Assembly (NCBI GenBank): GCA_021647445.1
Contig: JAKIUS010000011.1
Location: 1 to 12,086 of the forward strand
DNA length: 12,086 bases
Reading direction: 5' to 3'
DNA from: Geopsychrobacter sp.
Lineage (GTDB): Bacteria > Desulfobacterota > Desulfuromonadia > Desulfuromonadales > Geopsychrobacteraceae
In this document: positions 1-7,016 of the stretch, one piece after another
Layout: each line of letters begins with the position of its first letter
How positions within the stretch are numbered: position 1 is the stretch's first letter
Program-made: the position numbers and the translations under genes
The notes under the pieces: model-generated
The model's input: only the letters and a program-made list of their open reading frames with translations
Databases searched by the model: none
Told to the model about the DNA's origin: nothing

Positions 1-498
1 GGAATTGTCGCTTGGAATCAAATCGGTCTGTCGGCGATCCTTTTCTACATGCTGGTTTATGCCTTCATGAATATCGGGGCCTTTGCGGTGCTGATTTTGA
101 TCGGCAAAAAGGGAGAAGAGAACCTGACTCTTGAGGGGATTTCTGGATTGGGTTACAAACGACCCTTTTTGGGCGTAGCCCTGTGTATCTTCATCTTCTC
201 GCTCATGGGGATTCCGCCGACCGCCGGTTTTGCCGGTAAGTTCTTCGTCTTCGCTGGCGCGATTAAGGCCGGTTATATATGGCTGGCAGTCATTGGGGTC
301 TTGAACTCAGCCGTTTCTCTCTACTACTATCTGCGTGTCATCGTCTATATGTACTTCCGCGAGCCCAAAGAGGATTTCGCTTGGGTCAAGATGGAGGTTC
401 CGACCGTAGTTTCGATTCTGCTGGCGCTTGCCAGAGTTCTGATTCTTGGAATCGTGCCCGGTCCGGTCATGGAATTGGCAAAAATGGCCGGTTTCTGA
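1..498 (+). CDS. nuoN: NADH-quinone oxidoreductase subunit N (C-terminal part)
   Basis: The frame is open from the first base of the window, so this is the C-terminal 165 residues of a protein usually about 480 residues long; the start lies upstream. NuoN is one of the antiporter-like membrane subunits of respiratory complex I and helps couple NADH (or ferredoxin) oxidation and quinone reduction to proton pumping. The sequence shows several hydrophobic helices and the family motif around MGIPPTAGFAGKFFVF, which holds the conserved lysine of the C-terminal half-channel. A helix rich in Tyr (SLYYYLRVIVYMYFRE) follows, as in other NuoN proteins. It is normally the last gene of the nuo operon, and the strong terminator 27 bases after its stop agrees with that. 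The quinone it reduces is probably the menaquinone made by genes further right. The identity is clear. Confidence 0.95.
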   Translation, partial: GIVAWNQIGLSAILFYMLVYAFMNIGAFAVLILIGKKGEENLTLEGISGLGYKRPFLGVALCIFIFSLMGIPPTAGFAGKFFVFAGAIKAGYIWLAVIGVLNSAVSLYYYLRVIVYMYFREPKEDFAWVKMEVPTVVSILLALARVLILGIVPGPVMELAKMAGF

Positions 499-524
499 TC
501 TTGACTGGCGATAATCTATAAGTG

Positions 525-560
525 AAAAGGCCCTTCGATGATTATCGGAGGGCCTTTTTT
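525..560 (+). terminator. Rho-independent terminator of the nuo operon
   Basis: A nine-pair stem AAAAGGCCC/GGGCCTTTT (525-533 with 550-558) continues inward through six more pairs, one of them a G-T wobble, to a four-base loop (GATT, 540-543). The right arm runs straight into a T tract ending at 560. It sits just after the nuoN stop and before the UbiD-like gene, so that gene needs its own promoter. Confidence 0.9.
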
Positions 561-646
561 CGCTTGAATCCAGCGGGATCGGTTATGTTAGATAAGCGCT
601 TTTCGCACCGTACTCCAGCCAGTCAGTCGGCCGATATGTTGATAAA

Positions 647-1984
647 ATGAACCTTATGACATTTATTTCATGGCTTGCCAGACAGCGTGAAATTCTCAAT
701 ATCGATATCGGGATCGACCCGGCGCTGGAAATTGCGGCCTTGACCCATCGGGTCTGCAGGATGGGAGGGCCGGCCCTTGGTTTCGCTCCGATTGTGGGTA
801 GCGAGACCAGGGTGGTCACCAATCTATTCGGCAGTGAACGCAGGATGGCGGCGGCTCTTGGTCATGAGAGTCTCGTCGATTTTGGCGCCCGGCTCGATTC
901 TGAACTCGGGTGTTATCCGGCGTCGAATTCGGCGCGAAGTCTATGTCGTCTTTCCGCCGCCGCCGAAATAACGAAGCAAAGCAGCAGGTTGATTCAAAGA
1001 CCGGATCTCAGCTTTTTACCGCAGTTTCGCTTTTGGGCCGCAGAACAACGAGCCTTCTTTACCCTAGCGGTGGTCGTCACCCGGGATCCCCACTCGAAGC
1101 AACAGAACTATGGTATTTATCGGCTTGGCCTGGTTGATAATACACATTTCGCCTTGAACCTTCTGCCTGCTTCTGGTGGGGCGAAGCATCTGCAGCAGTG
1201 GCAGCAACGCGGAGAAAAAATGCCGGTTGCTATCCTGCTGGGAGCGGATCCTGCTCTGATCTTCGCTGCTGCGGCCTCGCTGCCGACTGATTGTGACGAA
1301 GCATATTTCAGTTCATGGATTCAGGACCGGCCCATTGAGATGGTCACAGGCCAAACCCTGCCCCTCAGCTATCCCGTTTCGGCTCAGGTCGTTATTGAAG
1401 GCTGGATCGATTCGGCACAAACGATCAATGAAGGTCCCTTCGGTTGTTTTACCGGTGCTTACGGTGGAAACAATCTCTGTCCCTTGCTTGAGGTGTCTTC
1501 TGTTGCTAGTGCCGAACGACCATTAATTCCACAGACCCTGGCTGGCCCCTTGCCCATGGAGGACAGCTGGTTGGCACGTGCTAACCTTGAGTTTCTTATG
1601 GCGCGGTTGAGAATAGATCTGCCGCAGATCAAATCTTTGCAAATGCCTCTTGATGCCGTCTTCTTTGGGCTCTATTTTGCCAGTGTCGAAGGGGATCGAT
1701 TATGTGCTGCTGAGCTTGCTGCAGAACTGCGGAAACTTGATTACTTTAAGCATCTCAAAATGCTGGTGATGCTTGAAGAGGGAGAAAATCTTGAAACAGA
1801 TTGGCGACTTCAGGTGCAGCGCCAGGCGAAAGACTCTATCTGGAAAGAGGACTCGTTACGGCTGGAGGCTCTGTTGTGCCGTCGTCCTGCCGTGTTGCAG
1901 CACGATCCTGCCGTGCTGGATTCGGTCTTACAGCGTCTCATGCAGGCTGGTTTCAATCTCGAACGACTAAGCGGGGGAAGATGA
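647..1984 (+). CDS. UbiD-family decarboxylase, divergent; possible menaquinone MqnL
   Basis: This 445-residue protein aligns along its length with UbiD, the prenyl-FMN-dependent (de)carboxylase family. Family landmarks seen are DPALEIAAL and GGPALGF near the N-terminus, NYGIYR (N154-R159), LLGADPA (197-203), and EGPFGCFTG (262-270). In the futalosine pathway a UbiD paralogue (MqnL) removes the carboxylate from the prenylated naphthoate, and the window also has mqnP, ubiX and mqnE, so that role is plausible. Asn154, Arg159, Glu218 and Glu262 match family metal, catalytic or cofactor-site positions. The usual metal-ligand His (LSHRGGA in E. coli UbiD) is Ala175 here, and the second acidic residue (GPYGD or GPFGE) is Cys267, so activity is uncertain. 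The start has no clear Shine-Dalgarno sequence; Met4 at 656 is an alternative. The stop lies 3 bases before recQ, suggesting one transcript. Confidence 0.85.
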   Translation: MNLMTFISWLARQREILNIDIGIDPALEIAALTHRVCRMGGPALGFAPIVGSETRVVTNLFGSERRMAAALGHESLVDFGARLDSELGCYPASNSARSLCRLSAAAEITKQSSRLIQRPDLSFLPQFRFWAAEQRAFFTLAVVVTRDPHSKQQNYGIYRLGLVDNTHFALNLLPASGGAKHLQQWQQRGEKMPVAILLGADPALIFAAAASLPTDCDEAYFSSWIQDRPIEMVTGQTLPLSYPVSAQVVIEGWIDSAQTINEGPFGCFTGAYGGNNLCPLLEVSSVASAERPLIPQTLAGPLPMEDSWLARANLEFLMARLRIDLPQIKSLQMPLDAVFFGLYFASVEGDRLCAAELAAELRKLDYFKHLKMLVMLEEGENLETDWRLQVQRQAKDSIWKEDSLRLEALLCRRPAVLQHDPAVLDSVLQRLMQAGFNLERLSGGR

Positions 1985-1987
1985 GCA

Positions 1988-3793
1988 ATGAGCGATTTGG
2001 AAAATAATGCACTTCAATTATTGAACCGGGTCTTCGGTTATCAACAATTTCGTCAGCATCAGCAGGAGATCATTTCTCGGGTAGTTGCGGGCGGCGATGC
2101 TTTTGTCCTAATGCCGACCGGCGGCGGCAAATCACTCTGCTACCAGATCCCCGCCCTGCTGCGTAACGGGGTCGGGATTGTGGTCTCTCCCTTGATCTCC
2201 CTGATGAAGGACCAGGTCGATGCGCTCTGTGCCAATGGGGTACGTGCCGCCTGTTTCAACTCTTCGCTGACCGCCGACGAAGCGAGAAGGGTGCTGGCGC
2301 GGCTGCATGGCGGTGAGCTTGATCTGCTCTATGTCGCGCCGGAGCGTCTCTTGAACGATTCCTTTCTGGAGCGACTGGCCAGCATCGAGATTGCCCTTTT
2401 TGCCATCGATGAAGCCCATTGTGTCTCGCAGTGGGGGCATGATTTCAGGCCGGAGTATATCAAACTCGGCACATTGCACGAAATCTTCCCTGAGGTACCA
2501 CGTATTGCTCTGACCGCTACCGCCGAAAAGCAGACTCGTCTCGATATTCTGCAACGCCTGCAATTGCATAACCCGCTGCAGGTGGTCGCCGGGTTTGATC
2601 GACCGAATATCCGTTACACGGTGGTTGATAAGAAACGTCCCTATGATCAGCTCAAGCAGTTTCTGCAGGGACGCAGCGACGAGTCGGGCATTGTTTACGC
2701 CCTGAGCCGCAAACGGGTCGAAGAGATTGCCGCGCGTCTGCAGGGCGACGGCTTTCGTGCCGCTGCCTATCATGCAGGGATGAGTGCCGAAGATCGCCGT
2801 AAGACCCAAGATGACTTTCTGCGCGACGATCTGCAAATTGTCGTCGCCACCGTCGCCTTCGGCATGGGGATCGATAAGCCGAACGTGCGTTTTGTCGTCC
2901 ATTATGACCTGCCGAAAAACGTCGAAAGTTACTATCAGGAGACCGGTCGTGCTGGTCGTGACGGTCTGCCTGCCGAGGCCCTGTTGTTGCTCGGCTTTGG
3001 TGATATTGCCCTGGTGCGCGGGTTGATCGAAAAGAGCGGTAATCCTGAACAGGTACGCATCGAAGTGCAGAAATTGAACGCCATGGTCTCCTTTGCCGAA
3101 GCGGGGACCTGCCGACGTCGCGCCCTGCTCGGTTATTTCGGGGAACCCATGACAGAGGATTGTGGCAACTGTGATATTTGTCTCGATCCGCCGGAGACCT
3201 ATGATGCCACCGAAGACGCGCGAAAGGCACTCTCTTGTGTTTATCGGGTCGGGCAACGTTTTGGCATCGGCCATGTCATCGATGTATTACGCGGGGCCAA
3301 GACAGAACGCATCTTCAGTCTGCGACATGAGAAACTTTCGACCTGGGGCATCGGCCGTGAGCAGGGGCAGGATCATTGGAGTCACCTGTTGCGTCAGCTG
3401 ATCCACCTTGGGTATCTTGAACAGGATATGGCTAACTATTCGGTGCTCAAGTTGACGGCAACAGCGCGTCCCCTGTTGCGTGGTGAGATTGCCTTGAAAT
3501 TGAGTCGCCCGCGGATCAAGGCCGAACGCAAGAAAAGGCCCGCGCGTAAAATTGTCGGGCTTGAATATGACGAACAGTTGTTTCAACGACTGCGTGCCAG
3601 GCGCAAAAAGATCGCCGATCGCGACGGGGTGCCGCCCTATGTGGTTTTCGGCGACGCAAGTCTTGCCGAAATGGCGGCCAGCCTGCCGACCAGCGATGCT
3701 GATCTGCTCGGGATCAACGGTGTCGGGCAGACCAAGCTGGAACGCTACGGCAGTGAATTTCTGGCTGAAATTGTTGGTTATATGAGTCGGTGA
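1988..3793 (+). CDS. recQ: ATP-dependent DNA helicase RecQ
   Basis: RecQ is a 3'-5' superfamily 2 helicase that acts in recombination and stalled-fork repair. The 601-residue protein has the full three-part layout. The helicase core carries Walker A (MPTGGGKS, K48), a DEAH box (D141-H144) followed by the RecQ-specific aromatic loop (CVSQWGHDFRPEY), and motif VI (QETGRAGRDG). The zinc-binding RQC part has Cys375, Cys392, Cys395 and Cys398. A C-terminal HRDC domain covers roughly 520-595 (LFQRLRARRKKIA to LLGINGVGQTKLERYG). The length is normal for bacterial RecQ. The start is supported by a GGGGGAAG Shine-Dalgarno stretch at 1973-1980 inside the end of the UbiD-like gene, so the two are probably cotranscribed. 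Nothing essential is missing. Confidence 0.97.
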   Translation: MSDLENNALQLLNRVFGYQQFRQHQQEIISRVVAGGDAFVLMPTGGGKSLCYQIPALLRNGVGIVVSPLISLMKDQVDALCANGVRAACFNSSLTADEARRVLARLHGGELDLLYVAPERLLNDSFLERLASIEIALFAIDEAHCVSQWGHDFRPEYIKLGTLHEIFPEVPRIALTATAEKQTRLDILQRLQLHNPLQVVAGFDRPNIRYTVVDKKRPYDQLKQFLQGRSDESGIVYALSRKRVEEIAARLQGDGFRAAAYHAGMSAEDRRKTQDDFLRDDLQIVVATVAFGMGIDKPNVRFVVHYDLPKNVESYYQETGRAGRDGLPAEALLLLGFGDIALVRGLIEKSGNPEQVRIEVQKLNAMVSFAEAGTCRRRALLGYFGEPMTEDCGNCDICLDPPETYDATEDARKALSCVYRVGQRFGIGHVIDVLRGAKTERIFSLRHEKLSTWGIGREQGQDHWSHLLRQLIHLGYLEQDMANYSVLKLTATARPLLRGEIALKLSRPRIKAERKKRPARKIVGLEYDEQLFQRLRARRKKIADRDGVPPYVVFGDASLAEMAASLPTSDADLLGINGVGQTKLERYGSEFLAEIVGYMSR

Positions 3794-3804
3794 GGGTGGA
3801 CAAG

Positions 3805-3866
3805 GTTCGACGTTCTAAGTTCGACGTTCCAAGTTAACACCGAACCTTGAACATCGAACATCGAAC
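3805..3866. repeat. Palindromic heptad-repeat element between recQ and xth
   Basis: GTTC occurs at 3805, 3812, 3819 and 3826, exactly seven bases apart. GAAC occurs at 3842, 3849, 3856 and 3863, also seven apart. The two halves are symmetric about a central GTTAAC (3833-3838), so the whole can fold into a 62-base hairpin in which every GTTC pairs with a GAAC and the three-base spacers pair only in part. It lies 11 bases after the recQ stop and 19 bases before the xth start. It may slow or end transcription from recQ, although no T tract follows, or it may be a dispersed repeat of this lineage. Confidence 0.8.
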
Positions 3867-3885
3867 AACAACCACTGGAGATTGT

Positions 3886-4701
3886 ATGAAAATTGTATCC
3901 TTTAATGTGAATGGCCTGCGCGCACGTTTTCATCAATTGCAAGCTCTGATCGATAAACATCAGCCCGACATCATCGGTCTGCAGGAGATCAAGGTTAACG
4001 ACCCGGATTTTCCTCTCGATACGATCAGGGCCATGGGTTATGAGGTGGTCTATCACGGCCAAAAGACCCATTACGGGGTGGCGCTGATGTCGAAGATCGC
4101 ACCGAAGCAGGTGCAAAAAGGTTTTATCTGCGAGGCCGATGACCATCAGCGGCGCTTGCTGGTTGCCAGTTATCCCCTTGATGACGGGCGCAGGCTGAGA
4201 GTTGTGAATGGTTATTTTCCACAAGGGGAGAGCCGCGCACACCCGACCAAGTTTCCCGCCAAACGTGATTTCTACGCCAACCTGCAACGCTGGCTTAAGA
4301 CCGAAGCCGATCCGCAGGAGTTATTGCTGGTGATGGGGGATATCAATATTTCGCCAGAAGAGAAGGATATCGGCATAGGTGCCGACAACGCTAAACGCTG
4401 GCTGCGCACCGGCAAGTGCAGTTTTCTCCCGGAAGAGCGTGAATGGTTGGCAGGGATCAAGGCCTGGGGCCTGACGGACAGTTTCCGGGAACAAAACCCC
4501 GATATCGATAACCGTTTTAGTTGGTTCGATTACCGTTCACGCGGTTTTGACGCTGAGCCGAAGCGCGGTCTGCGTATTGATCTTATTATGGCGACCGCAC
4601 CGCTGATGGAAAAGTGCCGTGCAACGGGGATCGACTACGAACTACGCGGCATGGAGAAGCCCTCAGATCATTGTCCGATCTGGGCAGAATTTGCATTGTG
4701 A
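3886..4701 (+). CDS. xth: Exodeoxyribonuclease III (AP endonuclease)
   Basis: Xth cleaves DNA at abasic sites and degrades duplex DNA from the 3' end in base excision repair. The 271-residue length matches E. coli XthA (268). Active-site motifs are all present: FNVNGLRAR with Asn7, LQEIKV with Glu34, NGYFPQGES with Tyr110, [14 protein letters not shown] with Asp152 and Asn154, LRIDLIMAT, and PSDHCPIW with Asp261 and His262. The start at 3886 is chosen because TGGAG (3876-3880) lies five bases upstream and [10 protein letters not shown] is the normal N-terminus. An upstream in-frame ATG at 3847 would add 13 residues encoded by the palindromic repeat and is unlikely. Its last 80 bases recur in diverged form at 6265-6344, so this 3' end may have been replaced when the fic islet arrived. 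Confidence 0.96.
   Translation: MKIVSFNVNGLRARFHQLQALIDKHQPDIIGLQEIKVNDPDFPLDTIRAMGYEVVYHGQKTHYGVALMSKIAPKQVQKGFICEADDHQRRLLVASYPLDDGRRLRVVNGYFPQGESRAHPTKFPAKRDFYANLQRWLKTEADPQELLLVMGDINISPEEKDIGIGADNAKRWLRTGKCSFLPEEREWLAGIKAWGLTDSFREQNPDIDNRFSWFDYRSRGFDAEPKRGLRIDLIMATAPLMEKCRATGIDYELRGMEKPSDHCPIWAEFAL
4622..4701 (+). repeat. Left copy of xth 3'-end direct repeat
   Basis: These last 80 bases of xth, including the stop, match 6265-6344 at 68 of 80 positions, with one identical run of 23 bases (4636-4658 and 6279-6301). Apart from the final codons, every difference is a synonymous third-position change. The two copies enclose the fic gene. This is what integration or gene-end exchange at the 3' end of a conserved gene would leave. 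Confidence 0.8.
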
Positions 4702-5025
4702 CATACAATTTATTCTTTTAAACTTTAAGCGGGGGGAATACGGCCTGTTCTAGTCTGAAGAGGAGTCTGCAGGGTGGGTCTGAATTTGAAAAGATGATTA
4801 TGCCAGTTGTGAGGCAGAAGGTAGATGCTGGAGGACCGATCCAAGCTTGATCATGACATCTCCGACCATTTGGATAACGTCAACAAAATGGTTGGTTTTT
4901 CCTGAAAATGCAGATGAGTTGAGTTGCTGATATGAGAAGCAAGTTGTCCTTTTCTATAAACGTTGCGCGTGATATGTATAGAAATCATCATTTTGTATGT
5001 ATGTTGTCAAGGGAAAGAGGTGCGT
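4702..5025. other. Gene-free left part of the fic islet
   Basis: This 324-base stretch between xth and fic holds no recognised gene on either strand and is more AT-rich than the flanking genes. The minus strand has a 51-codon stop-to-stop frame whose end reads GKTNHFVDVIQMVGDVMIKL and stops near 4801. It looks protein-like, but I cannot assign it, and it may be a decayed gene end. The plus-strand frame over the same bases has a 26-codon ATG stretch (4824-4904). Sequence close to fic (about 4940-5000) is AT-rich and probably holds its promoter, but no hexamer pair stands out. Confidence 0.4.
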
Positions 5026-6114
5026 ATGACGCAGATCCCGTCACTATACCAGCTACCGGCCGAACGTTTTGAAACTCCTGCGATTCTGAAAAAGCTGACT
5101 CAGGCCAGTCGCAATCTAGCTGAACTCAAAGGGGTCGCCGCATCCATTCCCCATCAGGGTATCCTTATCAACACCCTTGGCATGCAGGAAGCCAAGGACA
5201 GTTCTGCCATTGAAAATATTGTGACCACGCACGATGAACTTTTTCAGGATGCTCTTTTCCCCGAGAGAGTGGTTAATCCCGCAGCCAAAGAGGTCACCCG
5301 CTATCGTCAGGCACTACGGGTCGGGTTTGAACGGGTGTGCCATGATGAATTGCTCACGGTGAACCATATTATTGAAATCCAGGCTGAACTGGAACAGAAC
5401 AACGCCGGTTTTCGTAAATTGCCGGGGACAGAATTGAAGAATGGTGCGGGAGAAACAGTTTACACGCCACCGCAACAACCGGAGCAGATCGTTAGGCTGA
5501 TGCGCGATCTGGAGAAATTTATCAACTCTGATCATCAGACATACGCAGTGGATCCGCTCATAAAAATGGCACTGATTCATCACCAGTTTGAAAGCATTCA
5601 CCCGTTCTACGATGGGAATGGCCGTACCGGACGGATTATCAATGTGCTCTATCTGGTTAAAGAAGGTCTACTTGAAATTCCTGTACTCTACCTCAGTCGC
5701 TATATCGTACGTACCAAGACGGAATACTATCGTTTATTACAAGCAGTGCGAGAAAATAATGAATGGGAAGCCTGGGTTCTCTACGTGCTGTCAGCCATAG
5801 AGGTGACAGCCGCTGATACCATTAAAACCATTCAGGAGATAAGAGTAGCCCTGATGGATGTGAAGCACCGCATTCGTGAGCAATACAAATTTTACAGTCA
5901 GGATCTTATCAACAATCTTTTTATGCATCCGTATACCAAGATCGAGTTCATTATGCATGATCTGAAAGTCTCTCGTCTGACAGCCACCAAATACCTTGAT
6001 GCCCTGACCTCTGGTGGTTTTTTGCAGAAGCATAAAAAGGGGCGCAACAACTATTACATCAACCTGGCGTTGACCGGGATTCTAACTCGGGATTCACTAC
6101 AGGAAAACTCTTAA
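5026..6114 (+). CDS. fic: Fic-family protein, class II, with C-terminal winged helix
   Basis: Fic enzymes usually transfer AMP from ATP onto a hydroxyl side chain of a target protein. The 362-residue product has the complete catalytic motif [12 protein letters not shown] at 192-203. Ahead of it is an N-terminal helix with SSAIEN (59-64), fitting the (S/T)xxxE(G/N) inhibitory motif whose Glu (here Glu63) blocks ATP binding; this makes it a class II, self-inhibited Fic. The C-terminal part (about 300-355, [20 protein letters not shown]) looks like a winged helix-turn-helix, so DNA binding is possible. The start at 5026 is chosen for GGAAAGAGG (5012-5020) with five-base spacing; an in-frame start at 4963 has no such site. 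No small antitoxin gene accompanies it. Such stand-alone Fic genes often sit in restriction-modification loci, which fits its flanks. The target is unknown. Confidence 0.92.
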   Translation: MTQIPSLYQLPAERFETPAILKKLTQASRNLAELKGVAASIPHQGILINTLGMQEAKDSSAIENIVTTHDELFQDALFPERVVNPAAKEVTRYRQALRVGFERVCHDELLTVNHIIEIQAELEQNNAGFRKLPGTELKNGAGETVYTPPQQPEQIVRLMRDLEKFINSDHQTYAVDPLIKMALIHHQFESIHPFYDGNGRTGRIINVLYLVKEGLLEIPVLYLSRYIVRTKTEYYRLLQAVRENNEWEAWVLYVLSAIEVTAADTIKTIQEIRVALMDVKHRIREQYKFYSQDLINNLFMHPYTKIEFIMHDLKVSRLTATKYLDALTSGGFLQKHKKGRNNYYINLALTGILTRDSLQENS

Positions 6115-6116
6115 TT

Positions 6117-6230
6117 CATGACCAGAAATCGCAAGTCAAATCGTCCGAAATCCTCATCAACGAGGAATCGACGCGTAAAAACATCCCTTCAGTCGCGCAT
6201 CAGTCGAATATGTCTGATGCCAAAAAACGG
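6117..6230 (+). pseudogene. Possible N-terminal fragment of a modification methyltransferase
   Basis: Directly after the fic stop, the frame beginning at 6117 reads [20 protein letters not shown] and then QSNMSDAKK. From memory this resembles the N-terminus of adenine-specific methyltransferases of type III-like restriction systems, where a phrase like TRKNIPTAEYQSV is typical. No methyltransferase catalytic motif follows, because the frame runs into the xth-derived repeat within 50 codons. There is no ATG at the head of this frame; the ATG at 6118 is in another frame. If the match holds, this is the stub of a mod gene that once followed fic. The assignment rests on a short stretch and is tentative. 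Confidence 0.35.
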
Positions 6231-6264
6231 AGTTTCTATTTGCCGTGTTTAACGGTCTGTCACA

Positions 6265-6344
6265 CAACGGGAATCGATTACGAACTACGCGGCATGGAGA
6301 AACCCTCGGATCATTGCCCGATCTGGGCAGAGTTTAATTTATAG
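6265..6344 (+). pseudogene. Displaced 3' end of a second xth copy
   Basis: The 80 bases encode [20 protein letters not shown] and then AEFNL, followed by TAG, the last 26 residues of exonuclease III, without the rest of the gene. Relative to 4622-4701 the bases differ at 12 of 80 positions, yet only one residue changes (Ala to Asn before the final Leu). So the copy diverged under selection as part of a working gene and is not a recent tandem copy. Its stop abuts the ATG of the next gene at 6345, the tight spacing of an operon, which suggests that this is the original resident 3' end. The frame is open back through the mod-like stub, with an internal ATG at 6210. Confidence 0.8.
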
Positions 6345-7016
6345 ATGAAGAAACGAAGGCTTAAATGGTTGTTGGCCCTTCTATGGGGGCTGTTACTGCT
6401 GGCGGTTTTCGTCCTTTGGCGCAAAAGCCATCTGCCGTGGCGCGAGATCCCTTACCGGCTGGAATCCGCACTGGAGGATTTCGGTCTCTACAAGGCGGCG
6501 TTGATTTACGTGGTGATTTATACCCTGCGTCCTTTCCTGCTTTTTCCTGCAACCCTGTTGACAGTAACCTCTGGTCTGCTGTTTGGTCCCTGGTTGGGTA
6601 TCCTGTTTACCATCATCGGCGAGAATGCCAGCGCTAATGTTGCGTTTTGTGTGGCGCGCTGGTTCGGGCGCGATTGGGTCAAGCAAAAATCGGGGGTGAC
6701 GCTCGCCAAGTATGAGCAGCGTCTGCTTGAGAATGGATTGGTGACGGTGCTGATTCTGCGTCTGATCATGCTGCCGTTTGATGCGGTCAATTACGGCTGT
6801 GGATTGACCGCAGTGCGGCATCGTGATTACGCAATTGCAACCTTTATCGGGATTCTCCCGGCCTTGATCGCGTTTGTGCTGTTGGGAGGAATCGGTGCGG
6901 CTGGAGCCGGGAATCGTTGGTGGTTGTTGGTTGGATCCTTGGTTTTTCTGGTCTTGGGCATCTTGCTGGCCCGTTGGCTGGGCCGTCGGGAGCAATCAAC
7001 GGACGCGAAGACGTAG
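6345..7016 (+). CDS. TVP38/TMEM64 (DedA superfamily) membrane protein
   Basis: This 223-residue integral membrane protein has a basic N-terminus (MKKRRLK), a first membrane helix at about 8-26, and a central VTT (SNARE-associated) domain at roughly 55-185. Domain landmarks are RPFLLFPATLLTVTSGLLFG, the following GENASANVAFCVARWFGRDW, and LRLIMLPFDAVNYGCGLT. A last hydrophobic helix and a basic tail close it. Relatives include DedA-type proteins linked to lipid carrier recycling and membrane homeostasis, but the substrate here is not known. The start directly follows the TAG of the xth remnant, with only a weak purine stretch upstream (GCAGAG, about 6327-6332), so its translation may depend on coupling to upstream reading. 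Its last 21 bases overlap the end of the convergent MFS gene. Confidence 0.88.
   Translation: MKKRRLKWLLALLWGLLLLAVFVLWRKSHLPWREIPYRLESALEDFGLYKAALIYVVIYTLRPFLLFPATLLTVTSGLLFGPWLGILFTIIGENASANVAFCVARWFGRDWVKQKSGVTLAKYEQRLLENGLVTVLILRLIMLPFDAVNYGCGLTAVRHRDYAIATFIGILPALIAFVLLGGIGAAGAGNRWWLLVGSLVFLVLGILLARWLGRREQSTDAKT

Noticed and set aside
2132..3274. Long 380-codon minus-strand open frame inside recQ
   Set aside because: It is the antisense shadow of recQ. The product has no recognisable motif, while the plus strand encodes every RecQ motif across the same bases.
3805..3866. Reading the heptad repeat as a CRISPR array
   Set aside because: Units are only seven bases long and there are no spacers of CRISPR length or cas genes.
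3847..3885. Longer xth start at 3847
   Set aside because: The added residues are encoded by the palindromic repeat, and a good ribosome-binding site precedes 3886, where the canonical N-terminus begins.
4963..5025. Longer fic start at 4963
   Set aside because: It has no ribosome-binding site, and the added residues are not typical of Fic proteins. GGAAAGAGG before 5026 decides the start.
5026..6114. Fic as the toxin of a Doc/Phd or FicT/FicA pair
   Set aside because: No small antitoxin gene lies next to it, and the protein carries its own inhibitory helix (class II).
6393..6995. 200-codon minus-strand open frame opposite the TVP38-like gene
   Set aside because: Its product is rich in Gln, Arg and Pro with no family features, as expected from the reverse of a hydrophobic coding sequence.
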